Shown in pieces: positions 14,543-22,348 of a DNA stretch of 28,298 bases. The notes under the pieces are model-generated. The model made no database searches, was not told where the DNA came from, and was given only the letters and a program-made list of their open reading frames with translations. Numbering within the stretch: position 1 is the stretch's first letter; every line of letters starts with the position of its first letter. The translations under genes and the position numbers were made by a program. Origin of the DNA: DAIDAN01 sp049303335 (GTDB taxonomy: Archaea > Aenigmatarchaeota > Aenigmatarchaeia > Aenigmatarchaeales > DAIDAN01); assembly GCA_049303335.1 (NCBI GenBank), contig JBAQNA010000049.1, positions 1 through 28,298 on the forward strand, read 5' to 3'.

Positions 14543-15808
14543 CTACGCCTCCTCCTTAAGCGCGGACGGCGAGCCTCCTGCGTGCCAGCTCTGGCGCGGG
14601 CGAACTTGGATGTTGTAAAGCCTTTCCGAGTTGTCGTCAAGAACCAGCGCCGAGCCTTTCGATTTCGGCAGCTCCGAGACGAATTTTTTTATGTCGAAAA
14701 GAAGGTAACTTTGCATAATGGCGGAGAGCGCGTCAATGTCCGACTTCGCAGTAAGCCTGTGCGCTATCACCAAGTCCGATTGCGCGATGACGTCCTCGTG
14801 CAGTTTGTTCGGCCTTTGCGTTATGAAGACGCAGCTTATTCCAGGCTGCCGCCCCTGCCTTACCAGCGTGAGAAGCGCGTCGGAGGCCGCGGTCTTTTCG
14901 TCCGCGGGCAGGAACTCGTGCGACTCGTCCATTATCAGCCATGTCATCGGGATTTTTTTCGCGCTCTCGCCGCTCATCTGCGCGATTTCCTCCTCCCTTC
15001 GCGCTATCAGCCTCGCCTCGTAAATTTTTCTCGCGAGAATCGAAAGCATGAGGTTTCGCACGTTCCATTCCTGAAGCGAAACGTCAAGAACCGAAGCAAT
15101 GCCGGGCTTCAGGAAATCCTCAATCGGGGTCGCGTCCGCGGAAAAAATTCCCCAATTCATAGCCGAAAGAAATTTGTTCTGGAGCTTCATCTTTTCCCTC
15201 TCGTCCGCGCGAGTGTCGCTTTCAATCTCGCCAATTATTTCATCCATTCCGTAATTTCCCATCTTTCCCAGCCTTTTTATTATGCGCTCAAGCAGCGTGC
15301 TTATAGGGTCGTCGGGGCTGATGCCGAAAGTTGTTATCCAGTCCCCGCCGGAAAGCTCGTCCGGGCGGATCGAGAAAAGCGCGTCAAAGCCGACGCCAGA
15401 CTTTTCATAAATATCTTTCAGCCCGACCGGCACGAAATTCTGGATCGGAAATCCCGAAGGCTTCATCCCCCATTCGCTCAGCAGCGGCAAGTCCTTCTCG
15501 TTCGGGTTTTTTATGCTCCAGAAAATTCCCATTGTGTCAAGCATTATGCAGGAAAGATTGTTCCTTATCTCCTCGGGCTGCTTCATTATCTCCTCGGCGA
15601 TGACGGCGCCGCTGTAGGATTTTCCTGAACCGCGCTTTCCGACTATCAGCACCACGTGCGGGCTTGACACGTCCATCAGAATCCTGTTTGTGAGATGCGC
15701 GTCCTCGCCCTCGCCAACGATGTGCTTTCCGAGAAAAATGCATCCCGCGCTGCCGCGCTTTTCAATCTCCTCCGGCTCGCGCCCCACGACTATGTCGGTA
15801 ATCGGCAT
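14543..15808 (-). CDS. herA: HerA-like DNA-translocating ATPase (DUF87 family)
   Basis: 421 residues of the HerA/FtsK-like superfamily: Walker A VGKRGSGKS (56-64), Walker B WLIMDESHEFLP (290-301), the sensor region LVRQGRQPGISCVFITQRP (315-333) with conserved arginines, and AHRLTAKSDIDAL. An N-terminal beta-rich segment (1-45) precedes the ATPase as in HerA. HerA forms a hexamer that drives NurA at DNA ends. The protein is shorter than some HerA proteins (about 500), so another HerA-family ATPase is possible. It ends with UAG. The TATA-like TTATTTAT lies about 25-30 bases before the ATG. The cis-prenyltransferase gene follows 65 bases later with its own likely promoter. The 9.4-kb separation from nurA is notable. 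Confidence 0.85.
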   Translation of the reverse strand: MPITDIVVGREPEEIEKRGSAGCIFLGKHIVGEGEDAHLTNRILMDVSSPHVVLIVGKRGSGKSYSGAVIAEEIMKQPEEIRNNLSCIMLDTMGIFWSIKNPNEKDLPLLSEWGMKPSGFPIQNFVPVGLKDIYEKSGVGFDALFSIRPDELSGGDWITTFGISPDDPISTLLERIIKRLGKMGNYGMDEIIGEIESDTRADEREKMKLQNKFLSAMNWGIFSADATPIEDFLKPGIASVLDVSLQEWNVRNLMLSILARKIYEARLIARREEEIAQMSGESAKKIPMTWLIMDESHEFLPADEKTAASDALLTLVRQGRQPGISCVFITQRPNKLHEDVIAQSDLVIAHRLTAKSDIDALSAIMQSYLLFDIKKFVSELPKSKGSALVLDDNSERLYNIQVRPRQSWHAGGSPSALKEEA

Positions 15809-15856
15809 GACATTATTTCAAGCTTTCAGGATAAATAAGTTTCGTAACGCGGGAAA

Positions 15857-16423
15857 TCAGAACTGCAATTTTTGTAACGCCTCATTAAACCTTCCGAGAA
15901 AAGATGTGTCTTCAGGAAGAGCGTGAACCATGCTGAAAGTGTCCCCCTTTCGCCATCTTCCCTCATGTTTGTATTCGTCCCGAATATTCACTTTGCCTCT
16001 GCTTACCCATACTTCTCTCATCGTGTTATACCACTCATCCCAATGAGAGAATTTGTATCTTTCTGGAAAAACTGTAGGTATTTCTTGCGGGACTTTTCTT
16101 GTTATTTCGTAATTTTTATTTCCTTTCTCAAGCTGCTTCAGAACACCCGATATTCCCGATATTATCACAGGCAGATGGGATTTCGGAGGATAGCACGCGG
16201 AGCTTGAGCCTTCCACGATTTGGAATTTGTCTTTGCTGAAATGTCTTACAGAATAAATGTCGGTATCATTCTCATAATAAACATTTTTCTCGAAAGGAAT
16301 ATTATCAATAGTTTTTCCGTCTGCAAAAAACAAACCATGAACATATTGGCAGCCCGCCGGACTTATGCCATCGACAGAATGCGGTACGCTTATCAAATCC
16401 TGTTCCGCTTCAGTAAGAGACAT
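15857..16423 (-). CDS. Hypothetical soluble protein, 188 aa
   Basis: Begins MSLTEAEQDLISVPHSVDGI and ends in TGA; soluble, with no membrane segment or signal. Several aromatic and acidic positions (HWDEWYNTMREVWVSRGK) suggest a folded domain, but I recognise no family. The early pattern SVDGISPAGCQYVHGLFF followed by polar strands could be a beta-rich enzyme-like fold; this is only an impression. Its ATG is 24-31 bases from a TATA element that serves the divergent membrane-protein gene as well. The short gap to herA (48 bases) holds the herA promoter, so it is probably a separate transcript. Confidence 0.65.
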   Translation of the reverse strand: MSLTEAEQDLISVPHSVDGISPAGCQYVHGLFFADGKTIDNIPFEKNVYYENDTDIYSVRHFSKDKFQIVEGSSSACYPPKSHLPVIISGISGVLKQLEKGNKNYEITRKVPQEIPTVFPERYKFSHWDEWYNTMREVWVSRGKVNIRDEYKHEGRWRKGDTFSMVHALPEDTSFLGRFNEALQKLQF

Positions 16424-16445
16424 ATTGTTGTATTGTGCCGTTAAT

Positions 16446-16453
16446 TATTTATA
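16446..16453. promoter_or_regulatory. Shared near-palindromic TATA box between divergent leaderless genes
   Basis: TATTTATA on the plus strand reads TATAAATA on the minus strand. It lies 22-29 bases before the plus ATG (16475) and 23-30 before the minus ATG (16423). Both genes can therefore use the same element as leaderless transcripts. Confidence 0.5.
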
Positions 16454-16474
16454 TGCGCCTTTTTAACGAAGTAT

Positions 16475-16852
16475 ATGGCAAAACGAAAAAACGCCGAAAA
16501 GGCGAAAATACAGGCAAAGCCAAAGATAAGGGTTTCATTCGGCACGCTCGCGTTCGCGGGAATTTTTGTGGTGGCTTACGCGGCATTCTGGATGCAGTCA
16601 TATGCAAGCGAGACCCTGCTCTTGGTCGGGCTTCTGGGAATGGCAGTGGCTATTTTCAACATAAGAAAAAGCGAGGAGAAGGACTTCACGGTCGCGATAA
16701 CCGCGTTTCTCGTGGCAGTTCTCGTGCTTTCCTTTGTGCTTGGATATGTCAGCCTGCTTAGCGCGTTCCTGACTTATCTTGCGGTCGGCTTCGGAGTCGC
16801 CGGAATGATAACGGCCTTCTACATGATAATCAGGCTCGGCTACAACGAGTAG
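16475..16852 (+). CDS. Small integral membrane protein, 125 aa
   Basis: A basic N-terminus (MAKRKNAEKAKIQAKPKIR) is followed by about four hydrophobic helices: FGTLAFAGIFVVAYAAFW, ETLLLVGLLGMAVAIF, VAITAFLVAVLVLSFVLGY and a last pair YLAVGFGVAGMITAFYMII. There are no enzymatic motifs. By the positive-inside rule the N-terminus is cytoplasmic. The gene is monocistronic: it has its own TATA box 22-29 bases upstream and a strong hairpin terminator 12 bases after the UAG stop. Function unknown; small membrane proteins of this sort are common in compact archaeal genomes. Confidence 0.75.
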   Translation: MAKRKNAEKAKIQAKPKIRVSFGTLAFAGIFVVAYAAFWMQSYASETLLLVGLLGMAVAIFNIRKSEEKDFTVAITAFLVAVLVLSFVLGYVSLLSAFLTYLAVGFGVAGMITAFYMIIRLGYNE

Positions 16853-16864
16853 AATTTTTTGATT

Positions 16865-16900
16865 TTGCACGATTTTTTTCGTGCAATTTTTATTTTTTCT
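16865..16900 (+). terminator. Hairpin plus T-tract terminator
   Basis: TTGCACGA and TCGTGCAA form an 8-bp stem with a T6 loop, followed directly by a T-rich run (TTTTATTTTTT). It ends the small membrane-protein gene. Archaeal termination usually needs only the T-tract, so the stem is extra. Confidence 0.7.
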
Positions 16901-16953
16901 TTTATTTCATAGAACTATCAATTCCACCCATCTCTGACGAATGGATAACGCTT

Positions 16954-17298
16954 TCATTTTATTATCTCGAACCATATTCCCAGAACGCCGAACTTTTTTT
17001 CCTCTTCCTCGGAATAATGGTTTCTCATTCTGCCTACTTGCTGCTCCAACGTAAGCCCCTCGTGTCCCGATAGATTTTTGGGAATCAATTTAAAAAAATC
17101 CGCAAAGTTTTCAAATCTCAAAAGCGCTTTGACGCGAACCTCTATCGCTTCCGTTTCGTCGGGCAGTTTCTTGAAAATTATATTGTCCCCGATTTCAATC
17201 TTTCTTCTCTTTTCATCGAAAAGTCTCGTTTCTATAACCATCTTGCCTTCCTTTACCCAACCAAACGGCTCTTCGGCAAGGCGCATTGTATGCATCAT
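16954..17298 (-). CDS. ASCH-domain protein (RNA-binding fold)
   Basis: 114 residues matching the ASCH domain, a PUA-related beta-barrel expected to bind RNA or modified nucleosides: MRLAEEPFGWVKEGKMVIETRL, where the Lys-rich turn and E-x-R strand are typical, then RRKIEIGDNIIFKKL. The C-terminal half (FFKLIPKNLSGHEGLTLEQQ and YSEEEEKKFGVLGIWFEII) matches the longer ASCH proteins. The start at 17298 is set by GAGGTGA six bases upstream. The gene lies between Rad50 and the membrane protein but shows no link to repair; some ASCH proteins are amidohydrolases or RNases, and activity here is unknown. Confidence 0.82.
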   Translation of the reverse strand: MMHTMRLAEEPFGWVKEGKMVIETRLFDEKRRKIEIGDNIIFKKLPDETEAIEVRVKALLRFENFADFFKLIPKNLSGHEGLTLEQQVGRMRNHYSEEEEKKFGVLGIWFEIIK

Positions 17299-17342
17299 TT
17301 TTCTTCACCTCTTATATCAAACTGATTTATTCTTATCTATTT

Positions 17343-19664
17343 CTAATTTCCTTCCACTTTCACCACGTTCGTGAAACCCTCCTTCTCCTTTTCCATCCGG
17401 TAAAGGAATCCGGAGACTGCGGACTCGAGTGAAGGGTCGTGCGTTATCAGGAAAGCCTGCTCCACGAACTCGGTTATGTTGTCGTGCAGCACGTTCGCCA
17501 GCTCCGCAACAGCTTTCTCGTCCAAGTTATGGGTCGGTTCGTCAAGCACGAGCCACCGCAGCTGCGGCGCGAGAACAAGCGCAAACGCCATTCTCAAGGC
17601 CAAGCAAGCGATGGAGCGCTCGCCTCCGGAGACGTTGTCCACCGAAATCCATCCGTTGGAATCTAAAAGCTGGAGAATGTAATCGCCGTCTATCGCAATC
17701 CTCGCGGAGGAAAAGTCGTCGTAAGGATAAAGATTCTCCCACAGCATGCGCATCGCGTGGTTTATCGCGCCTATAAAATCCTTGCGCAGCTGCTCCTGCG
17801 AAACCTCAAGGCCGCGCTCCAGCAGCTGCAGCTGCTCCTCCATCGCCGCGGACTTTCTTATCTCCAGCGCGCACTCGTCGGCAATTTTTTTCCTCGCCTC
17901 CGCTGTTTCAAGCCTTTTGCGCTTCTCGGAAACCAGGTCTTCCATAAACCTCGTTTTCGCTTCTATTGACTTTTCCACACCTATCAGATTTTCCATTCTT
18001 TCCCTCGATTCTTTCAATTCCGCTTCCGAGAACGTTTCCGCCGCTCGTTCCAGCTTTGCCTTAAGCGCCCCGATTTCCGCGATATTGTTTTCCAGCGCCT
18101 TCCGCTTTTTCTCCATCTCCGATTTTTTCTCAACGGAGATTTTCGCGGATTCGTATTCGCGTATCAGGGATTCGAGTTCCGGCTGGAAAGATGCGACATC
18201 CTTCTCCATTCTTTGCATTTCTTTCTCTGTATCTTCTATGATTCTTGACAATGTTTCCATCTTTTTTCTTGCTGTTTCAATATCCGCCGCGGGGTCTTCG
18301 ATTTCCCTTATTCTCATCTCCGCAAGTTCAAGCGCTGACGCGGTTTTCTCAAGATTTCTTTTCTCGGCAGCGAGCATTTTTATTTCTTCTTCCGCTCTCG
18401 CTTTTCTTTCAGCAAGCGTTTCCATCTTTTTCATTGACTCGGAAACAAGCTCCATTCTTTTTTCCTCCGAGAGCTCGTGCCCGCAGACAAGGCAGTTGCC
18501 TTTCAGGGCTTTTGCAAAATCGCATCCCGCAATTTCCATCTTCAGCGAGCCTACGTCAACGGTTCTCTCCTCGATTCTTCCCGATATTTCCGCCAGCCCT
18601 GACTTTGCTTTTTCCGTTTTGCCTCCTTCAAGCATTGCATCAAGTTTTTTTCTTTCCTCTTCAAGCTTCGTGTATTGCAGCAGTCTGTCCCGTTCCGCTC
18701 CAAGCTCAAGCTTTGAGCCAAGCAGTAATTCCCTCTTTTTCCTGATCTCGGACGAGGCGGAATTGATTTTATTTCTTATTGCATCCATTTCCTGCTTCAA
18801 CATCTCCAAATCAACATCGGAAAGCGCGCGGGCAAGCTGCGCCTCGATAATAAAAATGTCAGAACGCAGATGCCCGTTAAGGCTTTCAAGCAGCGATATC
18901 TTTTCCGCAATGTTCCGCATCTCGTCCCTGCTCTTTTCAAGGCTTTCGATTTTTTCCTTAAGCAGATTCTTTTTTTCCAGCGCCTTCTCCGCTTCGGAAA
19001 GAAGAGCTTCCTGCTCCTTTTTCAGCGCCTCAGTCTCGGCTTTCAAAGTCTCGATGTCCGTCTTTATCCCGCCCTCGTCCAGACTTTTCAAAGTTTTTTC
19101 CTTTTCATCCCTGTGCAAGGCGAACCTGTTTTTCAGCGAGACTGCGGACAGCCTTGCGGACTCGAACCTGTCAAGCCTCAAGAGCTCGTCAATTTTTTTC
19201 ATCCTCTGCCCTTTCGGTATCGTGAGGAACATGTCAAGCTGGTTCTGCTCGGAATAAACCGCGCGCGCAAAAAGGTCGTAGTCTATTTTCAGCGCCTTCT
19301 CAACTTCCTCCGTAACCTTCTGCGACTGCATTTCCACGAGGCCGCCGTTCCTGCGGAACTCCGCTGTTGTGGATTTTCCCTTTTCTATCCTTCTCTTAAC
19401 AGAAAGCTCGTCGCCGTTGGAATCAAAAAAAACTTTCACTTCCGAAAACCTCTGCTGCTTGGGTTTCTTCATTATCATATCCTCCAGCTTTATCTTCTTC
19501 TGCTGGAGCTGCGGGAACGTGCCGAACAGGCCGAAGCATATCGCGTCAAGAACGCTGCTCTTTCCCGAACCCATCCTCCCGACAAGGCAGTTCGTGCCTT
19601 CGCAGAATTCGAGCTCGCTCTGCAGGTGCGAGCGCCAGTTCACCAGGGAAACCTTGGTTATCAT
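17343..19664 (-). CDS. rad50: Rad50-like SMC-family DNA repair ATPase
   Basis: Rad50 with Mre11 tethers and processes DNA double-strand breaks. The 773 residues show Walker A VGRMGSGKSS (28-37), a Q-loop region, two long coiled-coil arms with a zinc hook CLVC (C391, C394) at the apex, the signature VSGGERSIACLALRM (678 onward), Walker B WLVLDEPTHNLDE (D708, E709) and the His switch ITHD. It is shorter than the usual 850-900 residues, with shortened coiled coils. A TATA box (ATTTATAC, 19686-19693) predicts a leaderless message. mre11 is not adjacent and not in the window, which is unusual since mre11 and rad50 are normally one operon. It ends with UAG, followed one codon later by a second UAG. 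Confidence 0.93.
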   Translation of the reverse strand: MITKVSLVNWRSHLQSELEFCEGTNCLVGRMGSGKSSVLDAICFGLFGTFPQLQQKKIKLEDMIMKKPKQQRFSEVKVFFDSNGDELSVKRRIEKGKSTTAEFRRNGGLVEMQSQKVTEEVEKALKIDYDLFARAVYSEQNQLDMFLTIPKGQRMKKIDELLRLDRFESARLSAVSLKNRFALHRDEKEKTLKSLDEGGIKTDIETLKAETEALKKEQEALLSEAEKALEKKNLLKEKIESLEKSRDEMRNIAEKISLLESLNGHLRSDIFIIEAQLARALSDVDLEMLKQEMDAIRNKINSASSEIRKKRELLLGSKLELGAERDRLLQYTKLEEERKKLDAMLEGGKTEKAKSGLAEISGRIEERTVDVGSLKMEIAGCDFAKALKGNCLVCGHELSEEKRMELVSESMKKMETLAERKARAEEEIKMLAAEKRNLEKTASALELAEMRIREIEDPAADIETARKKMETLSRIIEDTEKEMQRMEKDVASFQPELESLIREYESAKISVEKKSEMEKKRKALENNIAEIGALKAKLERAAETFSEAELKESRERMENLIGVEKSIEAKTRFMEDLVSEKRKRLETAEARKKIADECALEIRKSAAMEEQLQLLERGLEVSQEQLRKDFIGAINHAMRMLWENLYPYDDFSSARIAIDGDYILQLLDSNGWISVDNVSGGERSIACLALRMAFALVLAPQLRWLVLDEPTHNLDEKAVAELANVLHDNITEFVEQAFLITHDPSLESAVSGFLYRMEKEKEGFTNVVKVEGN

Positions 19665-19685
19665 CGGTAAGAAATAGGGACGAAA

Positions 19686-19693
19686 GTATAAAT
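19686..19693 (-). promoter_or_regulatory. TATA box of rad50
   Basis: ATTTATAC on the minus strand, 22-29 bases before the rad50 ATG; leaderless spacing. Confidence 0.5.
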
Positions 19694-19708
19694 CCGTTTG
19701 GCAGGTTC

Positions 19709-20110
19709 TTATTTGAAAGAAGTATATTTTATATTTGTGTCAATAGTTGGTTTGTCATATCCGTTCATGACAAAGCATTTTCCGCCGTTTTTGCCGAGCA
19801 TGCATATCTGGCCGTTATAATAACCTACCAAATCTATTCCATTTAAGTTTAAATTTTCCGGAAAAGGCAAAGATGAGAATCTTCCATTCTGTTTTACAAC
19901 CAAAGAATTGTCGGCTCTTTTTAGAACAAACTCGTATTTACCGATCTTGAAGCCCTCTTCAACGCCAAACTCTACCGAATCCTTATCCATCTTGGAATCT
20001 TTGTAAGCCTTTATATTAAACTGCTTTTTTTCTTCATCCGGTATTTCGGATTTTTGAGCCTCAACGACTACAATGCCTTTCGGCAATTCGTATTGATTAT
20101 ATGTTTGCAT
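19709..20110 (-). CDS. Hypothetical protein, 133 aa
   Basis: From the ATG at 20110 (MQTYNQYELPKGIVVVEAQK); a TTG nine bases earlier extends it by three residues but is less likely. The composition suggests alternating beta strands (KIGKYEFVLKRADNSLVVKQ, LVGYYNGQICMLGKNGGKCF), soluble, with two C-terminal cysteines. No family is recognised. It is read towards rad50 with a 44-base gap that contains the rad50 TATA box, so it is probably transcribed separately. Function unknown. Confidence 0.65.
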   Translation of the reverse strand: MQTYNQYELPKGIVVVEAQKSEIPDEEKKQFNIKAYKDSKMDKDSVEFGVEEGFKIGKYEFVLKRADNSLVVKQNGRFSSLPFPENLNLNGIDLVGYYNGQICMLGKNGGKCFVMNGYDKPTIDTNIKYTSFK

Positions 20111-20174
20111 AATTATCAAATATTTTATAGAAGCTAAAGCTTAAATGTTTAATTCCGGCAGCCGTCTTGTAAAG

Positions 20175-20182
20175 TTTAAATA
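20175..20182 (+). promoter_or_regulatory. TATA box of the 68-aa membrane-protein gene
   Basis: TTTAAATA lies 29-36 bases before the ATG at 20211 and supports that start over the upstream in-frame ATG at 20145, which would contain this element. Confidence 0.45.
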
Positions 20183-20210
20183 TCTGGCATTCCAACTAAT
20201 TATTGATTTT

Positions 20211-20417
20211 ATGACTTCCAACCGCGCCATCGGATTCTGGGTTGTGGGCGCAGTATGCGTTTTTCTCGGCGCGCTGATAGCCGGCGCGGTGGACCCTTCG
20301 GTTCTCGGCGCGACAACGGGAACGGCTATTATCGCTTACATAATTTCCTTCGTGCTGATTCTTATCGGCGGAATGTTCTGGATTTCCGTGGCGACGGCGA
20401 TTCATGAAGGGGAGTAA
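20211..20417 (+). CDS. Small two-helix membrane protein, 68 aa
   Basis: From ATG 20211 the product starts MTSNRAIGFWVVGAVCVFLG. It has two hydrophobic helices (about 6-27 and 40-62) joined by a small-residue loop (GAVDPSVLGATTG). The frame remains open upstream to 20145, but the TATA box at 20175 makes 20211 the likely start. The TAA stop is followed by the next start one base later, with its ribosome binding site inside this gene, so the two are translationally coupled. No family is recognised. Confidence 0.65.
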   Translation: MTSNRAIGFWVVGAVCVFLGALIAGAVDPSVLGATTGTAIIAYIISFVLILIGGMFWISVATAIHEGE

Positions 20418-20418
20418 A

Positions 20419-20853
20419 ATGAAATGTTACAAACATCCTAAAATTGATGCCGTTGGCGTCTGCCATGAATGCGGAGAAGGAATCTGCAAGAAATGTGCGG
20501 TCAAAATCGGGGGTAAACTTTACTGTAAGAGCGACGCGGACAAGGTGTTCGGGACGCCGAAGGCGCAAGCGGCCACTGCAGCCGCTAAGACGCCGCAGAA
20601 GTCGGCTTCCGCGGAGAGAAATGGCGTGCTGGGGCAGTCGTCCCTCGCATGGATATCTTGCATCGCCGGCCTGTTCATACTCCCGCCAATATTTTTCGGA
20701 CTGGGGGCAATCCTGGGCTACAGCGCCCTTACCAAAGCAACTGATAATCTCGATGTCTTTTCGAAAAGAGACGTGGCCATTTGCGGCATTGGTGCGTTAT
20801 TAAACGTGATAGGGTTTTTCTTGTGGGCGATTCAGCTCGTTGACCTCCTATAG
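20419..20853 (+). CDS. B-box-like zinc-binding membrane protein with DUF4190-like tail
   Basis: 144 residues from ATG 20419, which follows GGGGAG by five bases; the upstream ATG at 20404 is less well placed. The N-terminus is a B-box/DUF2180-like zinc module: C3, H6, C15, C18, C23, C26, C36 and an acidic residue (CYKHPKIDAVGVCHECGEG). An Ala/Lys/Ser linker of about 30 residues leads to two hydrophobic helices (LAWISCIAGLFILPPIFFGL and VAICGIGALLNVIGFFLWAI) separated by SALTKATDN, as in DUF4190 proteins. This module pair occurs in archaea and bacteria with unknown role. The gene is coupled to the 68-aa membrane protein. It ends UAG with a second in-frame UAG two codons later. Confidence 0.75.
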   Translation: MKCYKHPKIDAVGVCHECGEGICKKCAVKIGGKLYCKSDADKVFGTPKAQAATAAAKTPQKSASAERNGVLGQSSLAWISCIAGLFILPPIFFGLGAILGYSALTKATDNLDVFSKRDVAICGIGALLNVIGFFLWAIQLVDLL

Positions 20854-20880
20854 GCACCTTAGCACTCGTCTTGTTGTTGC

Positions 20881-21010
20881 ATGAAATATCTTACTCAAGA
20901 AAGAGAAAGGAGATAGAAATCGTGCCGACAAAAATAAATTTTATGAAATGCTGCAAGATGCACGAGATAAAGAAGCCAAAGAATATGAAGAAGGCGGTTT
21001 TAATAGAACC
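20881..21010 (+). pseudogene. Possible remnant of a small charged protein
   Basis: An ATG at 20881 opens MKYLTQERERR and stops at UAG. In another frame the next bases encode a protein-like run (NRADKNKFYEMLQDARDKEA and KEYEEGGFNRTN) without its own convincing start. A frameshift near 20910 would join them. It then runs into the 3' end of the convergent trmY gene. It could be a decayed gene or chance in A-rich DNA; it occupies the 174-base gap after the zinc protein. Confidence 0.25.
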
Positions 21011-21027
21011 AATCTAGCATTATTTCC

Positions 21028-21657
21028 TTATATTCCTTTCTTGTCGCAAACCCAGTGCGCAATGGATACGCAGGAACTTGCCAAATATGATGTTTCGCCG
21101 AGCGAAATTTTGCACAAAAACGCTTTCGCGTTTTTGGCTCCGCCGAAACCTTCGGTTTCGTGCGTTTCCGCAATTTTCGCAGCAACCGCTTTCTCTTTTT
21201 CAGAAATTCCGGCGTTGTCGCCGAGAATGAAGGCGGGATTTTCCTTTAATTCTGTTTCTTCAATATTCTTTCCTTCCTCGTCAAGCAGATAAAATTCGCA
21301 TTTCTCTTTTTTCAACTCCTCCAGAATTTCCTCGAAACTTTTCTGCGCGTAAAGAATTCCGTTGTCAGTGCGCTTCCATTCTTTCGTGAAGGTGTTTGCT
21401 AATGCCTTACTAATCCAAAGCCCGATTGAACGCTCGTCAGGCGAAATCTTTCTTATACCGCCGTCAAAGCACAAGGCAACAGGCTTTTCCCCGCCGTTCA
21501 GCGAGACAAAAATCCGCGTGTCGCGCCTTATCGTGTAGGAGACGAACAGCGCTGCGGAAACACACCTGCACGCGATGTCCATCCTTCCCGCGCCCGGCAG
21601 GTCCTTCTCGGAGAACGGCTTCGTCCATCCGCGGCTGTAAAGAATGAAAGTTCGCAT
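21028..21657 (-). CDS. trmY: tRNA (pseudouridine(54)-N1)-methyltransferase TrmY
   Basis: SPOUT-class methyltransferase that converts pseudouridine 54 in the T-loop of archaeal tRNAs to N1-methylpseudouridine. Matching segments are RTFILYSRGWTKPFSEKDLP, GAGRMDIACRCVSAALFVSY, IRRDTRIFVSLNG, and the cofactor-side PDERSIGLWISKAL and ILYAQKSFEEI. The C-terminus has GETSYLASSCVSIAHWVCDK, the late SPOUT knot region. 209 residues from ATG 21657, normal length; the TTG nine bases upstream is less likely. The C-terminal region also has an insertion-like KEKAVAAKIAETHETEGFGG. Its promoter is between 21660 and 21700 (AT-rich). It is relevant to the tRNA gene found elsewhere in the window. Confidence 0.9.
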   Translation of the reverse strand: MRTFILYSRGWTKPFSEKDLPGAGRMDIACRCVSAALFVSYTIRRDTRIFVSLNGGEKPVALCFDGGIRKISPDERSIGLWISKALANTFTKEWKRTDNGILYAQKSFEEILEELKKEKCEFYLLDEEGKNIEETELKENPAFILGDNAGISEKEKAVAAKIAETHETEGFGGAKNAKAFLCKISLGETSYLASSCVSIAHWVCDKKGI

Positions 21658-21708
21658 AAGAATCAATAAGAAAAAGAAAGGTAATAAATACAGCTTCGGT
21701 TTGTTTGA

Positions 21709-22305
21709 TTATTGATATGCAGAAATTTCATGACATGCAGTAAAAAATCCTTTTCCTTTCAATTGAGGAAATTTTCTTTTGACATATTTGCCTAATGTAC
21801 CGATTTCTTTTTCAAGATTTTCTGGATTAATTGTTAAAGCTGCCGTGCCAAAATCAACAGCATAAACACACCATTTATCTGGCGTTCTTTTAAGTCGCTC
21901 TTGAACAGATTCTGAAGCTATAAATTTATCTCCTATAGTTTTCAGCTGCATTTTGCTTCCTGAATATTTTATCATTTTATGAAATTCAAGATACTTTATG
22001 GCATCACTTATTTCGCTTGTAACTAATATGCCATCAGTCTTTCTGCCAATTTCACTTGCAGAAAGTCCGTTCTCATTAGATATGAGTATGTCCAGAACAT
22101 TGGCAACATGATTAGGTATTTCTTTAGGTTTAGGACGCTTGCGAGAATAGAATTCACAAAGTCCTAATGTATCTGATAATCTTACAAACCTATTTACATA
22201 ATCTGTTCTTCCGCCTTTTTGTTTTATAACCAAACCTGCGGTTCCAACCGTATCTGACAATTCTAGAAATTTCTGAGGAGTTATATCTGAGGTATTATCT
22301 ATCAT
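21709..22305 (-). CDS. Winged-helix domain protein, 198 aa
   Basis: The middle of the protein (about 65-130) reads as a winged helix: NHVANVLDILISNENGLSAS, EIGRKTDGILVTSEISDAIK with the recognition helix, then YLEFHKMIKYSG as the wing entry. The first 60 residues (SDTVGTAGLVIKQKGGRTDY, VNRFVRLSDTLGLCEFYSRK) contain a repeated LSDT motif. The C-terminus (GTLGKYVKRKFPQLKGKGFF) is basic. It is likely a DNA-binding regulator or DNA-associated protein; no family name can be given. Monocistronic, with trmY 52 bases downstream on the same strand. Confidence 0.7.
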   Translation of the reverse strand: MIDNTSDITPQKFLELSDTVGTAGLVIKQKGGRTDYVNRFVRLSDTLGLCEFYSRKRPKPKEIPNHVANVLDILISNENGLSASEIGRKTDGILVTSEISDAIKYLEFHKMIKYSGSKMQLKTIGDKFIASESVQERLKRTPDKWCVYAVDFGTAALTINPENLEKEIGTLGKYVKRKFPQLKGKGFFTACHEISAYQ

Positions 22306-22348
22306 AGTTTCACTGCTTAGAATATGTAAGTTAAAGATTTAAGCCTTT

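Noticed and set aside
14582..15628. A 348-codon plus-strand frame antisense to the HerA-like gene
   Set aside because: Arginine/valine-rich shadow without motifs; the minus strand encodes complete Walker motifs.
17746..19257. A 503-codon plus-strand open frame antisense to rad50
   Set aside because: Serine/phenylalanine-rich shadow of the coiled-coil coding strand; rad50 has full motifs on the minus strand.
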